DNA from: Bermanella sp. WJH001
Lineage (GTDB): Bacteria; Pseudomonadota; Gammaproteobacteria; Pseudomonadales; Oceanobacteraceae
DNA length: 64,000 nt
Assembly (NCBI RefSeq): GCF_030070105.1
Contig: NZ_JASJOO010000003.1
Location: 853,155 to 917,154, forward strand
Reading direction: 5' to 3'
A program made the translations under genes and the position numbers. The notes beneath the pieces are model-generated. The model saw only the letters and a program-made list of their open reading frames with translations, searched no databases and was not told the DNA's origin. Below are positions 34,283 to 42,266 of this stretch, one piece after another; the stretch's first letter is position 1; each line of letters starts with the position of its first letter.

Positions 34283-34885
34283 ATGAAAAAAGTAGTAACG
34301 TATGCCGTAATGGCGGGTTTATGCGCAACCTTATTAAGTGGTTGTGGTGGCACCCGTGTGAATCGCGTAGATGCTAATCAAGAGATTGCGCTGACAGACA
34401 AGTGGAATGATAAAGACTCACAACTTGTGAGTGAAGAAATGATTGGTGACATGCTGTCATTTCCATGGATCCGTGATTTTAAAAGCAATAACGGTGGTGA
34501 TAAACCAACGGTGATTATTCAACGTGTTCGTAACAAGAGCCATGAACATATTTCAGCGGATACATTCTTAAACGATCTAAAACGCGCCATTATTCGCAGC
34601 GGCGATGCTCGCTTTGTGGCCAGCGCTGATGAACGATCTGATGTGCGTGATGAGCGTGCCGATCAAGAATTAAATGCTAAAAAAGCAAAGGCCATGGGTA
34701 ATGAAACCGCTGCAGACTTTGCATTATCAGGAAGCATTAATTCGTTTGTTGATCAGTTAGATGGTGATCGTGTGACCACGTATCAAGTGGATCTTAAATT
34801 GATCAACATGGAAACCAATGAAGAAGTATGGAACGGTCAGAAAAAACTGAAAAAGCTACAAGAAAAATCTAGCTACGGCTGGTAA
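34283..34885 (+). CDS. LpoB-like penicillin-binding protein activator lipoprotein
   Basis: A 200-residue lipoprotein. The signal peptide ends at LLSGC (lipobox Cys about residue 21). The mature part has the LpoB fold markers: NQEIALTDKWNDKDSQLVSEEM, then VIIQRVRNKSHEHISADTF, DFALSGSINSF and the C-terminal YQVDLKLINMETNEEVW. LpoB activates PBP1B from the outer membrane in E. coli; family members in COG3014 clusters have not been shown to do so. No PBP1B gene is in the window, although PBP1A (ponA) is. The start at 34283 is fixed by AAGGAAG at 34271-34277. It is the middle gene of the three-lipoprotein cluster. Confidence 0.85.
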   Translation: MKKVVTYAVMAGLCATLLSGCGGTRVNRVDANQEIALTDKWNDKDSQLVSEEMIGDMLSFPWIRDFKSNNGGDKPTVIIQRVRNKSHEHISADTFLNDLKRAIIRSGDARFVASADERSDVRDERADQELNAKKAKAMGNETAADFALSGSINSFVDQLDGDRVTTYQVDLKLINMETNEEVWNGQKKLKKLQEKSSYGW

Positions 34886-34933
34886 TTATTGATTCAGTGG
34901 TTTCATAAAAACAACCCTTCAAGGTAGAAGTGT

Positions 34934-35953
34934 ATGCGTTTAATGGTCGCCGTTGTGACGGCAAGTTTATTGCTAACGGCTTGTGTTGGTAATCCAAGCA
35001 AGAAACAAACAGATACCACCCCGCACTGGGTGGTTGATGAACCCGTACAAGGTGGCCACGTATATGGTGTGGGCAGTGCTCCAGTTTATGGTGATGCTGC
35101 TCGCGCCCTTCAACAGGCTCAAGATGCTGCTCGCGTGACGATGATTCAAAAATTGAAAGTGACGGTGTCGGGTACCTTGTCGGTGGATACACAAGAGGTG
35201 CGTCAAACGGGTCAGCAAACTCAATTGATGAAAACCGTACGCAATACCATTAGCAGCACCATTCCTAATGCTGAATTAGACAATGTAGTGGTTGAAGAAA
35301 ATTTTGTAGATAAGCCAAACAAAGTAGCCTACAGCTTAGTACATCTAGATCGAATCAAAGCGGCGAGTAAATTGCGTCAGCGCATTAATGATCTTGATAT
35401 GCAAATTACCGCATTGAATGATAAGACTTCAACTAATCAAGACACATTAAAACAATTGCAAGGTTTGATGCCAGCTCTTAAGTGGTTTGAACAACGTCAG
35501 CGCCTGTCTGAGCAAATGCAGTTGGTGGATGTAAATAACCGCAGCGTAACAAAAGATGAGATGTTGGTGGCGGTTGAAGATCGTATCAAATCATTATTCG
35601 ATGCCTTAGTGGTTAATTTGATCCCAAGTAATTCTGATGGCAGTAAAATGCGTGATGGCTTGGTGGAATCATTGACGGATTTAGGATTGCGCATTAGTGG
35701 GCAGTCTCCCCACTTAACATTTCGTTATGCTGCTACGTTGCGTCCTGTAGAAAAAGCAGGTCGATTTATCGTGTTTGCTTCTGGCAAGGTGAGTATTGAA
35801 GATGCCAACGGACGTACATTAAGCAGTTTTACCCGTGAAGCAAAAGGGGTAAGTGCGGCCTCAGGTGAGCAAGCTGAATATAAGGCGGTTCAAGGTTTAG
35901 CTGAAGTGCTTGGTCAAGAATTAGCTAAAAGCTTTGTGAGTAAAATTGATTAA
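34934..35953 (+). CDS. LPP20-family lipoprotein
   Basis: A 339-residue lipoprotein with a short signal peptide and lipobox LTAC (Cys17). The LPP20-like domain (HVYGVGSAPVYGDAARALQQ, then QDAARVTMIQKLKVTVSG) spans about residues 40-150, followed by a helical stretch (QRINDLDMQITALNDK) and a second alpha/beta domain. LPP20 names a Helicobacter lipoprotein; the function of the family is unknown. It follows the LpoB-like gene by 48 nt and closes the cluster, with an intrinsic terminator downstream. Confidence 0.8.
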   Translation: MRLMVAVVTASLLLTACVGNPSKKQTDTTPHWVVDEPVQGGHVYGVGSAPVYGDAARALQQAQDAARVTMIQKLKVTVSGTLSVDTQEVRQTGQQTQLMKTVRNTISSTIPNAELDNVVVEENFVDKPNKVAYSLVHLDRIKAASKLRQRINDLDMQITALNDKTSTNQDTLKQLQGLMPALKWFEQRQRLSEQMQLVDVNNRSVTKDEMLVAVEDRIKSLFDALVVNLIPSNSDGSKMRDGLVESLTDLGLRISGQSPHLTFRYAATLRPVEKAGRFIVFASGKVSIEDANGRTLSSFTREAKGVSAASGEQAEYKAVQGLAEVLGQELAKSFVSKID

Positions 35954-35978
35954 TTAGAATTATTTTATGATTTTTAAG

Positions 35979-36008
35979 AAACCGTTATCGCAAGATAGCG
36001 GTTTTTTT
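35979..36008 (+). terminator. Intrinsic terminator of the lipoprotein cluster
   Basis: An 11-bp stem (AAACCGTTATC with GATAGCGGTTT, one G-U pair), a GCAA loop and a T run. It lies 25 nt beyond the LPP20-like stop, just before the end of the convergent HD-GYP gene. Confidence 0.9.
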
Positions 36009-36019
36009 ATGCCGTTATT

Positions 36020-37582
36020 TTAGTTGTTATCAGGAAACTGTAATCGAATTTTTTGAAATTCAGGCATGAGCTGTAATGCTAATTCAACAAGATTTGGGTC
36101 AAACTGTTTGCCGGATCCTTTTTTTAAAAAATCAATGATTTCATTATTTGAAAAAGCAGGACGATAAGCTTTGTGACAACCAAGCGCATCAATAACATCT
36201 ACGACACTGACAATGCGGGCCATCAAATCAATTTCTTCGCCTTTTAATTGCTTAGGGTGGCCTGAGCCATCCCAATGTTCATGGTGTTGAGCCGCAATTT
36301 GACTGGCCATTTTAAGTACCGGTCTGCCCGATTTATATAAAATATTCGCGCCAATCTCGGTGTGCTGGGCCATGATGCGTTTGTCAGACTCATCATATTG
36401 GGTTTGCTTAGTCAGAACATGGTCAGGAATGCCGATGGTGCCGATGTCGTGTAACGGGGCAGCTAATTTGAGGCGTTCACAGGTATTTTCATTAATCCCC
36501 GCTGCTTGTCCTAATAAAAAAGCCATCTTGCTTACTCGGCGCACATGATTACTTTCGTCAGGGATTCTGCGTTCAATGGTTTCACTTAAAACGTAAACCA
36601 GTTCTTGCCGACTTTGTCGAATGGCTTCTTTTTGCGTTAAGTTGTTATGGGTAATAGCGACGCACTTAGTATAAATATCTAACAAGTGACAGCCCATTTT
36701 ATTTAATTTTGCATTAGGCCGAACATACAAAAGGTTTTCGCCAGTGGCCTGAATATTGTAATAGCCAATATAAACTTCTTCATTATGAATACTGCTTTGT
36801 TCGGATTTTGCTTGATCAAAATATTCAGTAATTTCATCAGGGAGCTGAGCGTCGCGAGAATGCTCCAGCAGTTGTTTGATCTTGCCTGTGGCCGCTAATA
36901 TGGCATAACGCTGTTGTAAACTTTTGGCGGCGACGGCATCTACCGGTGTATGGGTACAAACGGCCTCGGCTTCTAAATTTAATAATGTCCCAATTTCTTC
37001 CAAAACGGCGCTGGCAAATACGGGCAGCTGATGGGTGTCGACAATTTTAGAAGTGGCTTCAATTAGGTTATATAAACCTTGTCTGTTAGCTTTTATGGTT
37101 TGAATGTCCCGATAACTGCGTAGGCCGCTATAAAGCAAGGTGCGAAGTTTGGTGGACGTGAGTTCAGTTTTGTTTTTGTAGTCATTGATGTCGTATTTTT
37201 CAATGACGGTTTCTTCTGGGGCCTGACCAGGTTGCCCCGTTCTTAATACTAAACGTATGTCTTTATCTTTTAATTCATCACGAATGTATTTAACCAAACG
37301 CAGACCCGCGTCATCGGTTTCCATCACCACATCAACAAGGGCTAAGGCGAAGGGTGGTTCATTATCAAGTAACTGCTTGGCTTCTTTCATGGAGTAGGCG
37401 TGAAAAAGCTCGGCTTCAGCATGATCAAAGCTGCACGCACCTAGAACTAAAGACGTAACTTTGTGAACTTGTTCCTCATCATCAACGATTAATATTCGCC
37501 ATTTAGGGTGGCTAGATCGTGACGGCAGGCTGGTTTGCTCAGGTGCGTCATCTTCCCCAAATAATAGATCTGAATCTGACAT
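36020..37582 (-). CDS. Response regulator with DUF3369-like and HD-GYP domains
   Basis: A 520-residue protein. Residues about 28-155 are a receiver (RILIVDDEEQVHKVTSLVLG, phospho-acceptor in LALVDVVMETDD). A GAF-like middle region of the DUF3369 type follows (residues about 180-330). The C-terminal HD-GYP domain has the catalytic AAPLHDIGTIGIPD and AAQHHEHWDGSGHP. The GYP signature reads GHP here. HD-GYP proteins hydrolyse cyclic di-GMP; whether this variant is active is not certain. It is divergent from the sensor kinase gene at 37713 with 130 nt between starts, so the kinase is the likely partner. Confidence 0.88.
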   Translation of the reverse strand: MSDSDLLFGEDDAPEQTSLPSRSSHPKWRILIVDDEEQVHKVTSLVLGACSFDHAEAELFHAYSMKEAKQLLDNEPPFALALVDVVMETDDAGLRLVKYIRDELKDKDIRLVLRTGQPGQAPEETVIEKYDINDYKNKTELTSTKLRTLLYSGLRSYRDIQTIKANRQGLYNLIEATSKIVDTHQLPVFASAVLEEIGTLLNLEAEAVCTHTPVDAVAAKSLQQRYAILAATGKIKQLLEHSRDAQLPDEITEYFDQAKSEQSSIHNEEVYIGYYNIQATGENLLYVRPNAKLNKMGCHLLDIYTKCVAITHNNLTQKEAIRQSRQELVYVLSETIERRIPDESNHVRRVSKMAFLLGQAAGINENTCERLKLAAPLHDIGTIGIPDHVLTKQTQYDESDKRIMAQHTEIGANILYKSGRPVLKMASQIAAQHHEHWDGSGHPKQLKGEEIDLMARIVSVVDVIDALGCHKAYRPAFSNNEIIDFLKKGSGKQFDPNLVELALQLMPEFQKIRLQFPDNN

Positions 37583-37712
37583 GCTGACTCCTTGTTTATT
37601 ATCAGTTTAGACGCATCTTTGGAGTCTGCTGCTACTCTTAGTAGAGAAAGTATGTTTTTTTGCCTGTGGGGCTTAGTTTGAATGACGTTTATGGACATTT
37701 AAGAGGGCATCA

Positions 37713-39311
37713 ATGAGGCAGTGGTATGCCCGTCTAGGCTTTGGTGCCAAAATCCAGCTCACCATTAATATCGTCAGTATCAGTGTGTTGACGTTAGCGA
37801 TTGTGGTTATTGGGCTAGGATTTTATGGCGAGTTTAAACGCAATCTTGAACACCGGGTGCTGCAAAAAAGTAATCTACTTGCAGATGCAGCTGCCGTGGG
37901 AGTTGTGTTTGATCAACCGGAATCTGTGAATATGTTACTCAGCTCACTCACTGTGGATGAGGGGGTGAAAACTGCCATCGTCTATAAGAAATATGGCCCA
38001 GCAGATTATCGGTACTTTTCTCATTATGAAAAAGAAGGCTTAAAGCAAACGGACTTTAGTTATGAGCATGGGCCGGTACAAGAGTGGCGAAACGGAGAGT
38101 TTATATTACGTTTGCCAATCTTGGTGGATAGCGAAGAAGTAGGGCGTCTTAGTCTGACAGAAGATGATAATTACCTCGCTAGTTTTGGCTTTAATATTCT
38201 TAAATACATGATTCCTGTGTTGTTGGTGAGCCTGCTTGTGGTGTGGATACTATCAAGAAGCTTGCAGTCAAAACTGGCGGCTCCTTTAAATGATCTAACA
38301 AAAGCCGTACATGAGGTGGCATACAATCAAGATTATGATCGCCATGTAAAAATAGTCAGTGATGATGAATTAGGGGAGCTAGGCAGTGCCTTTAATTTGA
38401 TGTTATCCAAGCTTTCAGAGCATGAAGAGTTCCGAACCGAAAAAGAATTAGAAATAGTTGAGCTAAACGCTGAATTAGAAAACAAGGTATATGAAAGGAC
38501 CAAAGAGCTAGAAACGAGCTTGGCAAATCTGCAGGTCACCCAAGATCAATTGGTTGAACAAGAAAAGATGGCTTCATTGGGTGAGTTGGTAGCTGGCGTG
38601 GCCCATGAAATAAATACCCCTATTGGTGTTGGAATTACAGCGGTTAGCCACTTAGTAGAAAGTATTGATCGAATCAATAAAGCGTTTAATGGTGGCACCC
38701 TCACAAAAAAACAATTTTCAGATATGCTTTCAGCTATTTTAGAAAGCGCTGGAATTGTTGAAAGCAATTTACGCCGTGCGGCGGATTTGGTGAAAGCCTT
38801 TAAAGCGGTCGCCATCGATCAGTCCAGTGCAGAGCCTAGATTGTTTGCCCTTGGGTCCTATATTCAAGATATATTGACCTCGTTACGGCCTAAATTAAAA
38901 CGCACTCACCATGCTATACAAATAGATATCCCTGAAGAGTTAGATTTGTATTGTGATCCTGGTGTGATTTCTCAGATCATCACCAACTTAATCATGAACT
39001 CTCTTAATCATGCGTTTTCCCCTGAAGAGGTGGGAGTCATCAGCATACGAGCGCGTTTGACAGAGGAGCAGTTGAAGCTCACATATGAAGATAATGGTCA
39101 GGGCATTGATCAAAGCATTCTAAAACGGTTATTCGATCCGTTTGTGACCACTAAGCGTGGTCAAGGTGGTAGTGGATTGGGAACCCATATTATTTATAAT
39201 TTAGTGACACAGGCTTTGGGCGGGCGCATCCAATGTGTGAGTGAGCCGAACAAAGGCACCCGTTTTGAGATTACCCTGCCATTAGAAAACATCACCCCTG
39301 TCAATCATTGA
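37713..39311 (+). CDS. Membrane sensor histidine kinase
   Basis: A 532-residue kinase. Transmembrane segment 1 is near residues 18-40 (ISVLTLAIVVIGLGF). A periplasmic sensor of about 120 residues resembling the CHASE8 layout (KSNLLADAAAVGVVFDQ) and transmembrane segment 2 near 170-190 (IPVLLVSLLVVWIL) follow. HAMP, a coiled coil, the dimerisation/phosphoacceptor box with His298 (VAHEINTP), and the ATPase boxes N (NLIMNSLNHAF), G1 (DNGQGID) and G2 (GSGLGTHI) complete it. The VAHEINTP variant is found in kinases paired with unusual output domains. The divergent HD-GYP regulator is the probable target, suggesting a link from an envelope signal to cyclic di-GMP. Confidence 0.88.
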   Translation: MRQWYARLGFGAKIQLTINIVSISVLTLAIVVIGLGFYGEFKRNLEHRVLQKSNLLADAAAVGVVFDQPESVNMLLSSLTVDEGVKTAIVYKKYGPADYRYFSHYEKEGLKQTDFSYEHGPVQEWRNGEFILRLPILVDSEEVGRLSLTEDDNYLASFGFNILKYMIPVLLVSLLVVWILSRSLQSKLAAPLNDLTKAVHEVAYNQDYDRHVKIVSDDELGELGSAFNLMLSKLSEHEEFRTEKELEIVELNAELENKVYERTKELETSLANLQVTQDQLVEQEKMASLGELVAGVAHEINTPIGVGITAVSHLVESIDRINKAFNGGTLTKKQFSDMLSAILESAGIVESNLRRAADLVKAFKAVAIDQSSAEPRLFALGSYIQDILTSLRPKLKRTHHAIQIDIPEELDLYCDPGVISQIITNLIMNSLNHAFSPEEVGVISIRARLTEEQLKLTYEDNGQGIDQSILKRLFDPFVTTKRGQGGSGLGTHIIYNLVTQALGGRIQCVSEPNKGTRFEITLPLENITPVNH

Positions 39312-39317
39312 TGAGCG

Positions 39318-39785
39318 CTAAGTTGGTTCGCCCAATGAATTTAAGCACTGCCATTGCGCATCTGTGATCGGCATGACCGACAGTCTATTACCTTTTTGAA
39401 TTAACTTTAAATCATCCAAACGTTCATCTTTTAACGCAAGTGCTTTGATCCGAGCCAGTTTTAGTACATGTTTGAAGGTTGCTTTGTGCTGCATATCAAT
39501 GGCGAGCCACTTGTTTTCATTGAGGGCCTTTTCATCAAAGTACTCATTATTAGGGTCAACGGCTAATGGGTCAGGATAGGCTTTACTCACCACCTCCATC
39601 ACACCTGCGATCCCGATTTCTTTACAGCTTGAGTGGTAAAAGAACGCAAGGTCCCCCGGTTGCATTTGCCCTATGAAATTACGAGCTTGGTAATTTCTGA
39701 CACCATCCCAGCGTGCTGTCTTTTTTTGTCTTAGGTCTTTGATAGAAAACTCGTCAGGTTCACTTTTTAATAGCCAAAAGGACAT
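39318..39785 (-). CDS. EVE domain protein
   Basis: A 155-residue EVE (PUA-like) domain protein. The opening FWLLKSEPDEFSI, the RWDGVRNYQARNF motif and GDLAFFYHSS are the family core. EVE domains are related to YTH readers of modified nucleic acids and may recognise modified bases; the role of stand-alone members is not established. The length is typical. It is convergent with the sensor kinase gene (6 nt apart) and upstream of it lies the CRP-like box shared with the small gene at 40022. Confidence 0.9.
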   Translation of the reverse strand: MSFWLLKSEPDEFSIKDLRQKKTARWDGVRNYQARNFIGQMQPGDLAFFYHSSCKEIGIAGVMEVVSKAYPDPLAVDPNNEYFDEKALNENKWLAIDMQHKATFKHVLKLARIKALALKDERLDDLKLIQKGNRLSVMPITDAQWQCLNSLGEPT

Positions 39786-39896
39786 TTCACACCTTTACAA
39801 GTCATAGGGTTTAGATACATATTGCGCACCCTGCGTTACATTAATTACAACTGTGCACAATTATTGCCTAAGACATAACAGGTGCACACCAAAAGC

Positions 39897-39912
39897 TGTG
39901 ACTTTAGTCACG
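39897..39912. promoter_or_regulatory. CRP/Vfr-like box
   Basis: TGTGA-CTTTAG-TCACG matches the CRP consensus TGTGA-N6-TCACA with one base different. It lies 110 nt upstream of the 44-residue ORF and 112 nt upstream of the EVE gene, so it could serve either. Confidence 0.4.
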
Positions 39913-40021
39913 GTGTTTAATGCTCAAAGCGCCTAAAGTAATAATAACAATCACAAATACGGATATAGCTTAAGGCAACTTAGATTTTACAGGATGTAGA
40001 GTAACTGCCGGAGTTAAAAAC

Positions 40022-40156
40022 ATGAAATCTCAACGTCCAGACCTAATGGTTATCATCAGCGTTATTTTTGTATTGGGTGCGGTTGCCACAAGCTTAACGG
40101 CTAACAGTGACGACCGTAATATTCGCCCGCAGGTTTCTCAGCACATGATTCGTTAA
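40022..40156 (+). CDS. 44-residue single-span membrane protein, unknown
   Basis: A small ORF encoding MKSQRPDLMV at its start, then one hydrophobic segment of about 18 residues (IISVIFVLGAVATSLTA) and a polar tail ending HMIR. A GGAG ribosome site lies at 40010-40013, 8 nt before the ATG. The stop codon falls inside a 10-bp inverted repeat (40152-40176), which may end transcription. I do not recognise a family. The SD, membrane segment and downstream hairpin argue that it is real, but its short length keeps confidence moderate. A CRP/Vfr-like box upstream is a possible control site. Confidence 0.6.
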   Translation: MKSQRPDLMVIISVIFVLGAVATSLTANSDDRNIRPQVSQHMIR

Positions 40157-40176
40157 ACGCTTATTGAGCGTTTAAC
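40152..40176. terminator. Hairpin between the small ORF and the cyclo-ligase gene
   Basis: A perfect 10-bp stem (GTTAAACGCT, 40152-40161, with its complement at 40167-40176) and a 5-nt loop. It overlaps the small ORF stop codon and ends 3 nt before the stop of the convergent gene. There is no strong T run, so termination efficiency is uncertain. Confidence 0.5.
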
Positions 40177-40179
40177 GAT

Positions 40180-40797
40180 TTACGGCTTAGCGTTATACGC
40201 ATTTTTATCGGTGATAATGCAGTCCAGCGGAATATCCCAAGACTCAACCGGTAGCTTTTCAACCTTTTGAAACTCATGGGCAAGACCAATTAACCTTGGC
40301 TTGTTTAAGCCGCTTTGCTTTAAGAACTCAAAGGTTCGGTCATAGTACCCGCCGCCCATTCCGAGGCGACCTCCACTGGCATCAAATGCCACCAAAGGCA
40401 TAAACACCACGTCTAATTGCTTGGCTGCTATAAGCGAATTGCGCTTTGGGTCCGGCTCACAAATGCCGAATTTGTTTTGAATCATGGGGCCTGTGTCTTT
40501 GGCAAAACATAAGTGGCCACTTTTTGCAGGGTGTAAGCTGGGCAGTAAGATGTGTTTGCCGCGATAGCGCGCCTTTTCCATGATGACAACAGGGTCCATT
40601 TCGCCATCATTGGCAAGATATAATGCAAGATTTTGGGCGCGTTGAAACCAAGGTTGGCTGAGAACAATTTGGCTTAAGTTACGAGCCGCTTGCAACTGCT
40701 GTTGTGGGCTCAATTGATTACGCTGTGCGCGCATGTGCTGGCGAATACTGGCGCGATCTAATAGGTCGTATTCGGTTGTCAAAATAGGGCTCTCCAC
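40180..40797 (-). CDS. 5-formyltetrahydrofolate cyclo-ligase
   Basis: A 205-residue enzyme (YgfA/5-FCL family) that converts 5-formyl-THF to methenyl-THF using ATP. The conserved LGMGGGYYDRTFE motif and DVVFMPLVAFDASGGRLG are present, with the basic N-terminal KMRAQR-like region (QHMRAQRNQLSPQQQ). The zapA-ssrS-5-FCL order is the classic gammaproteobacterial one, so it can be read through from 6S RNA. The start is uncertain. The frame opens with GTG at 40797, which lies in the 3' end of 6S RNA; a TTG at 40782 has a GGAGAG sequence 7 nt upstream and may be the real start. Coordinates use the longer form. Confidence 0.9.
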   Translation of the reverse strand: MESPILTTEYDLLDRASIRQHMRAQRNQLSPQQQLQAARNLSQIVLSQPWFQRAQNLALYLANDGEMDPVVIMEKARYRGKHILLPSLHPAKSGHLCFAKDTGPMIQNKFGICEPDPKRNSLIAAKQLDVVFMPLVAFDASGGRLGMGGGYYDRTFEFLKQSGLNKPRLIGLAHEFQKVEKLPVESWDIPLDCIITDKNAYNAKP

Positions 40798-40966
40798 TGT
40801 GCCGCTGTCAGAGAAAGGCCTTGAACCGAGAGGTCCAAGGTGGCGGTTCCAGAACTGAATCGGGCTTTCCGCTCAAGGCGGACATGCACTCCCTCAATGC
40901 CTAGGAACCTCCAAAATAATGATTAAGGCTCGAGGACTTCAAAGACTGGCTAACACCCCAGAGAGC
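40790..40966 (-). ncRNA. ssrS: 6S RNA (ssrS)
   Basis: The gap between zapA and the cyclo-ligase gene holds an RNA of about 177 nt on the minus strand. A TATAAT -10 box lies at 40973-40978, placing the start near 40966. The two ends pair (GCTCTC near 40964 with GAGAGC near 40790, and AGCC with GGCT-type bases), and a large internal bubble between long imperfect arms fits the 6S shape that mimics an open promoter. The synteny zapA-ssrS-ygfA is diagnostic. 6S RNA binds sigma-70 RNA polymerase in stationary phase. The ends are estimated to within a few bases. Confidence 0.85.
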
Positions 40967-41059
40967 ATGCAAATTATAACGCAGTTAATTCATATTTGCC
41001 GCACATTCTCTGGAATTAAAGTGCACAAATCCACTTGCTTTTTTGGCGATATTGAGAAG

Positions 41060-41368
41060 CTAGTCCCCTAGGTCCATTTGCTGGTCTTGTGCCAACGCGC
41101 CTTCAAGTTTGCTATTGATTTGTTTGATTTGGCTCTGAGTGGTCTCGCTGCCACAGGTGGCATTGAGGAAATCATAAGCCAGATTCAACGCAGCCATAAT
41201 AGCCACTCGCTCGGAGCCATAGATTTTGCCATGGCCTTTAATTTCTCGCATGCGCTGGTCTAATAACTGTGCGGCGCGTTCGAGGTCTTGACGGTTTTCC
41301 GGTGGGCAGGCCACGAGGTACTCTTTGCCCAGTAACTCAACACTGATTGCTGAATCCGACTTACTCAT
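41060..41368 (-). CDS. zapA: ZapA, FtsZ-ring associated protein
   Basis: A 102-residue ZapA protein: ISVELLGKEYLVACPPENRQ at the N-terminal globular part, then a C-terminal coiled coil that includes ERVAIMAALNLAYDFL. It crosslinks FtsZ filaments at the division site. It overlaps the preceding coiled-coil gene by 8 nt and is followed by 6S RNA, as in relatives. The length fits E. coli ZapA (109). Confidence 0.94.
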   Translation of the reverse strand: MSKSDSAISVELLGKEYLVACPPENRQDLERAAQLLDQRMREIKGHGKIYGSERVAIMAALNLAYDFLNATCGSETTQSQIKQINSKLEGALAQDQQMDLGD

Positions 41369-41576
41369 TAGGTTCGTGCTCCAGCAACTTTAATCGCGAT
41401 AGCATTTCTGCAATTTTATTACGCGCCAACTCATTTTGCTGAAGCAGGCGTTGGCGCTCATGTTGCCAAGATTCCGTCTCAGCTTTGAGTTTACGATTTT
41501 CATCTTTCGTGCGCTGATAGGCGTTAATCAGCTCATCTAATTTTTTATTAATGTCTTTAAGACTTGGGGAATCCAT
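41361..41576 (-). CDS. ZapB-like small coiled-coil protein (TIGR02449 family)
   Basis: A 71-residue protein that is almost wholly a coiled coil (KKLDELINAYQRTKDENRKL, then ERQRLLQQNELARNKIAEML). The TIGR02449 family always lies just upstream of zapA in Pseudomonas-type genomes and is thought to help at the division ring, as ZapB does in enterics. It overlaps zapA by 8 nt, which implies coupled translation. Function is inferred from position and structure only. Confidence 0.85.
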   Translation of the reverse strand: MDSPSLKDINKKLDELINAYQRTKDENRKLKAETESWQHERQRLLQQNELARNKIAEMLSRLKLLEHEPNE

Positions 41577-41663
41577 TGTGCACCCTATTTGGCAGATGGG
41601 CTAAATATAATCTTGTGGCCTTGGTGGGTCAAATACAGCCGTGATACGATGGCATATTTTAGT

Positions 41664-42251
41664 ATGAGTCAGTTTATGTCTACCTCTGATAACCGCCCTG
41701 CCAAAATCACTCGCTTTGATTTATACAGCAATATTGCCTTAAGCCAAGGGGCGTTGGCTTCGCCATCGGCCATGCAAGGCTGGTTGACCGGATACCTGTG
41801 TACCGGCGGTCGCTTATCAAAAGAGCAGTGGTTAGCGGAAAGTGCTGAGTACCTAGCCTTACCTGAAGATTGGAATGCTAAAAGTAAGTTGCCGATTTTA
41901 GGATTTTATCAAGATGAGCTTAAGCAGATTCAAGGGCAAGATTTAGACTTTCAGTTACTCATGCCTGGCGACGATGAAGACTTTGAAGTGCGTATGCAAG
42001 CGTTTGCAGAGTGGTCAAAGGGTTTCTTAGATGGCTTTGGTGCATCTGGACGTATTGCTGAGTCTGACTTAACGGAAGATGTGATGGAAATACTGAAGCA
42101 TTACGATGCGTTCAGTTATGGCATTGAAGAAGATGATATTGATGAAGACAGCGAGCGTTTATTTACCGAGTTGGTTGAACATGCCCGTGTGACCGCGTTA
42201 TTTATGTTTTATCATTTTAATCAAGCGCAGCAAGAACCAAAACTGCATTAA
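41664..42251 (+). CDS. YgfB/UPF0149 family protein
   Basis: A 195-residue UPF0149 (YgfB/YecA-type) protein. The family pattern SPSAMQGWLTGYLCTGG near the start, EWSKGFLDGFG in the middle and LVEHARVTALFMFYHF at the end are present. YgfB was linked to AmpC and AmpDh3 control in Pseudomonas; the general role is unclear. The start is uncertain among ATGs at 41649, 41664 and 41676, none with a strong ribosome site; I use 41664. It is divergent from the ZapB-like gene and 15 nt upstream of pepP, in the conserved ygfB-pepP-ubiH-ubiI operon. Confidence 0.88.
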   Translation: MSQFMSTSDNRPAKITRFDLYSNIALSQGALASPSAMQGWLTGYLCTGGRLSKEQWLAESAEYLALPEDWNAKSKLPILGFYQDELKQIQGQDLDFQLLMPGDDEDFEVRMQAFAEWSKGFLDGFGASGRIAESDLTEDVMEILKHYDAFSYGIEEDDIDEDSERLFTELVEHARVTALFMFYHFNQAQQEPKLH

Positions 42252-42266
42252 ATAAAAGGTGGTTAT

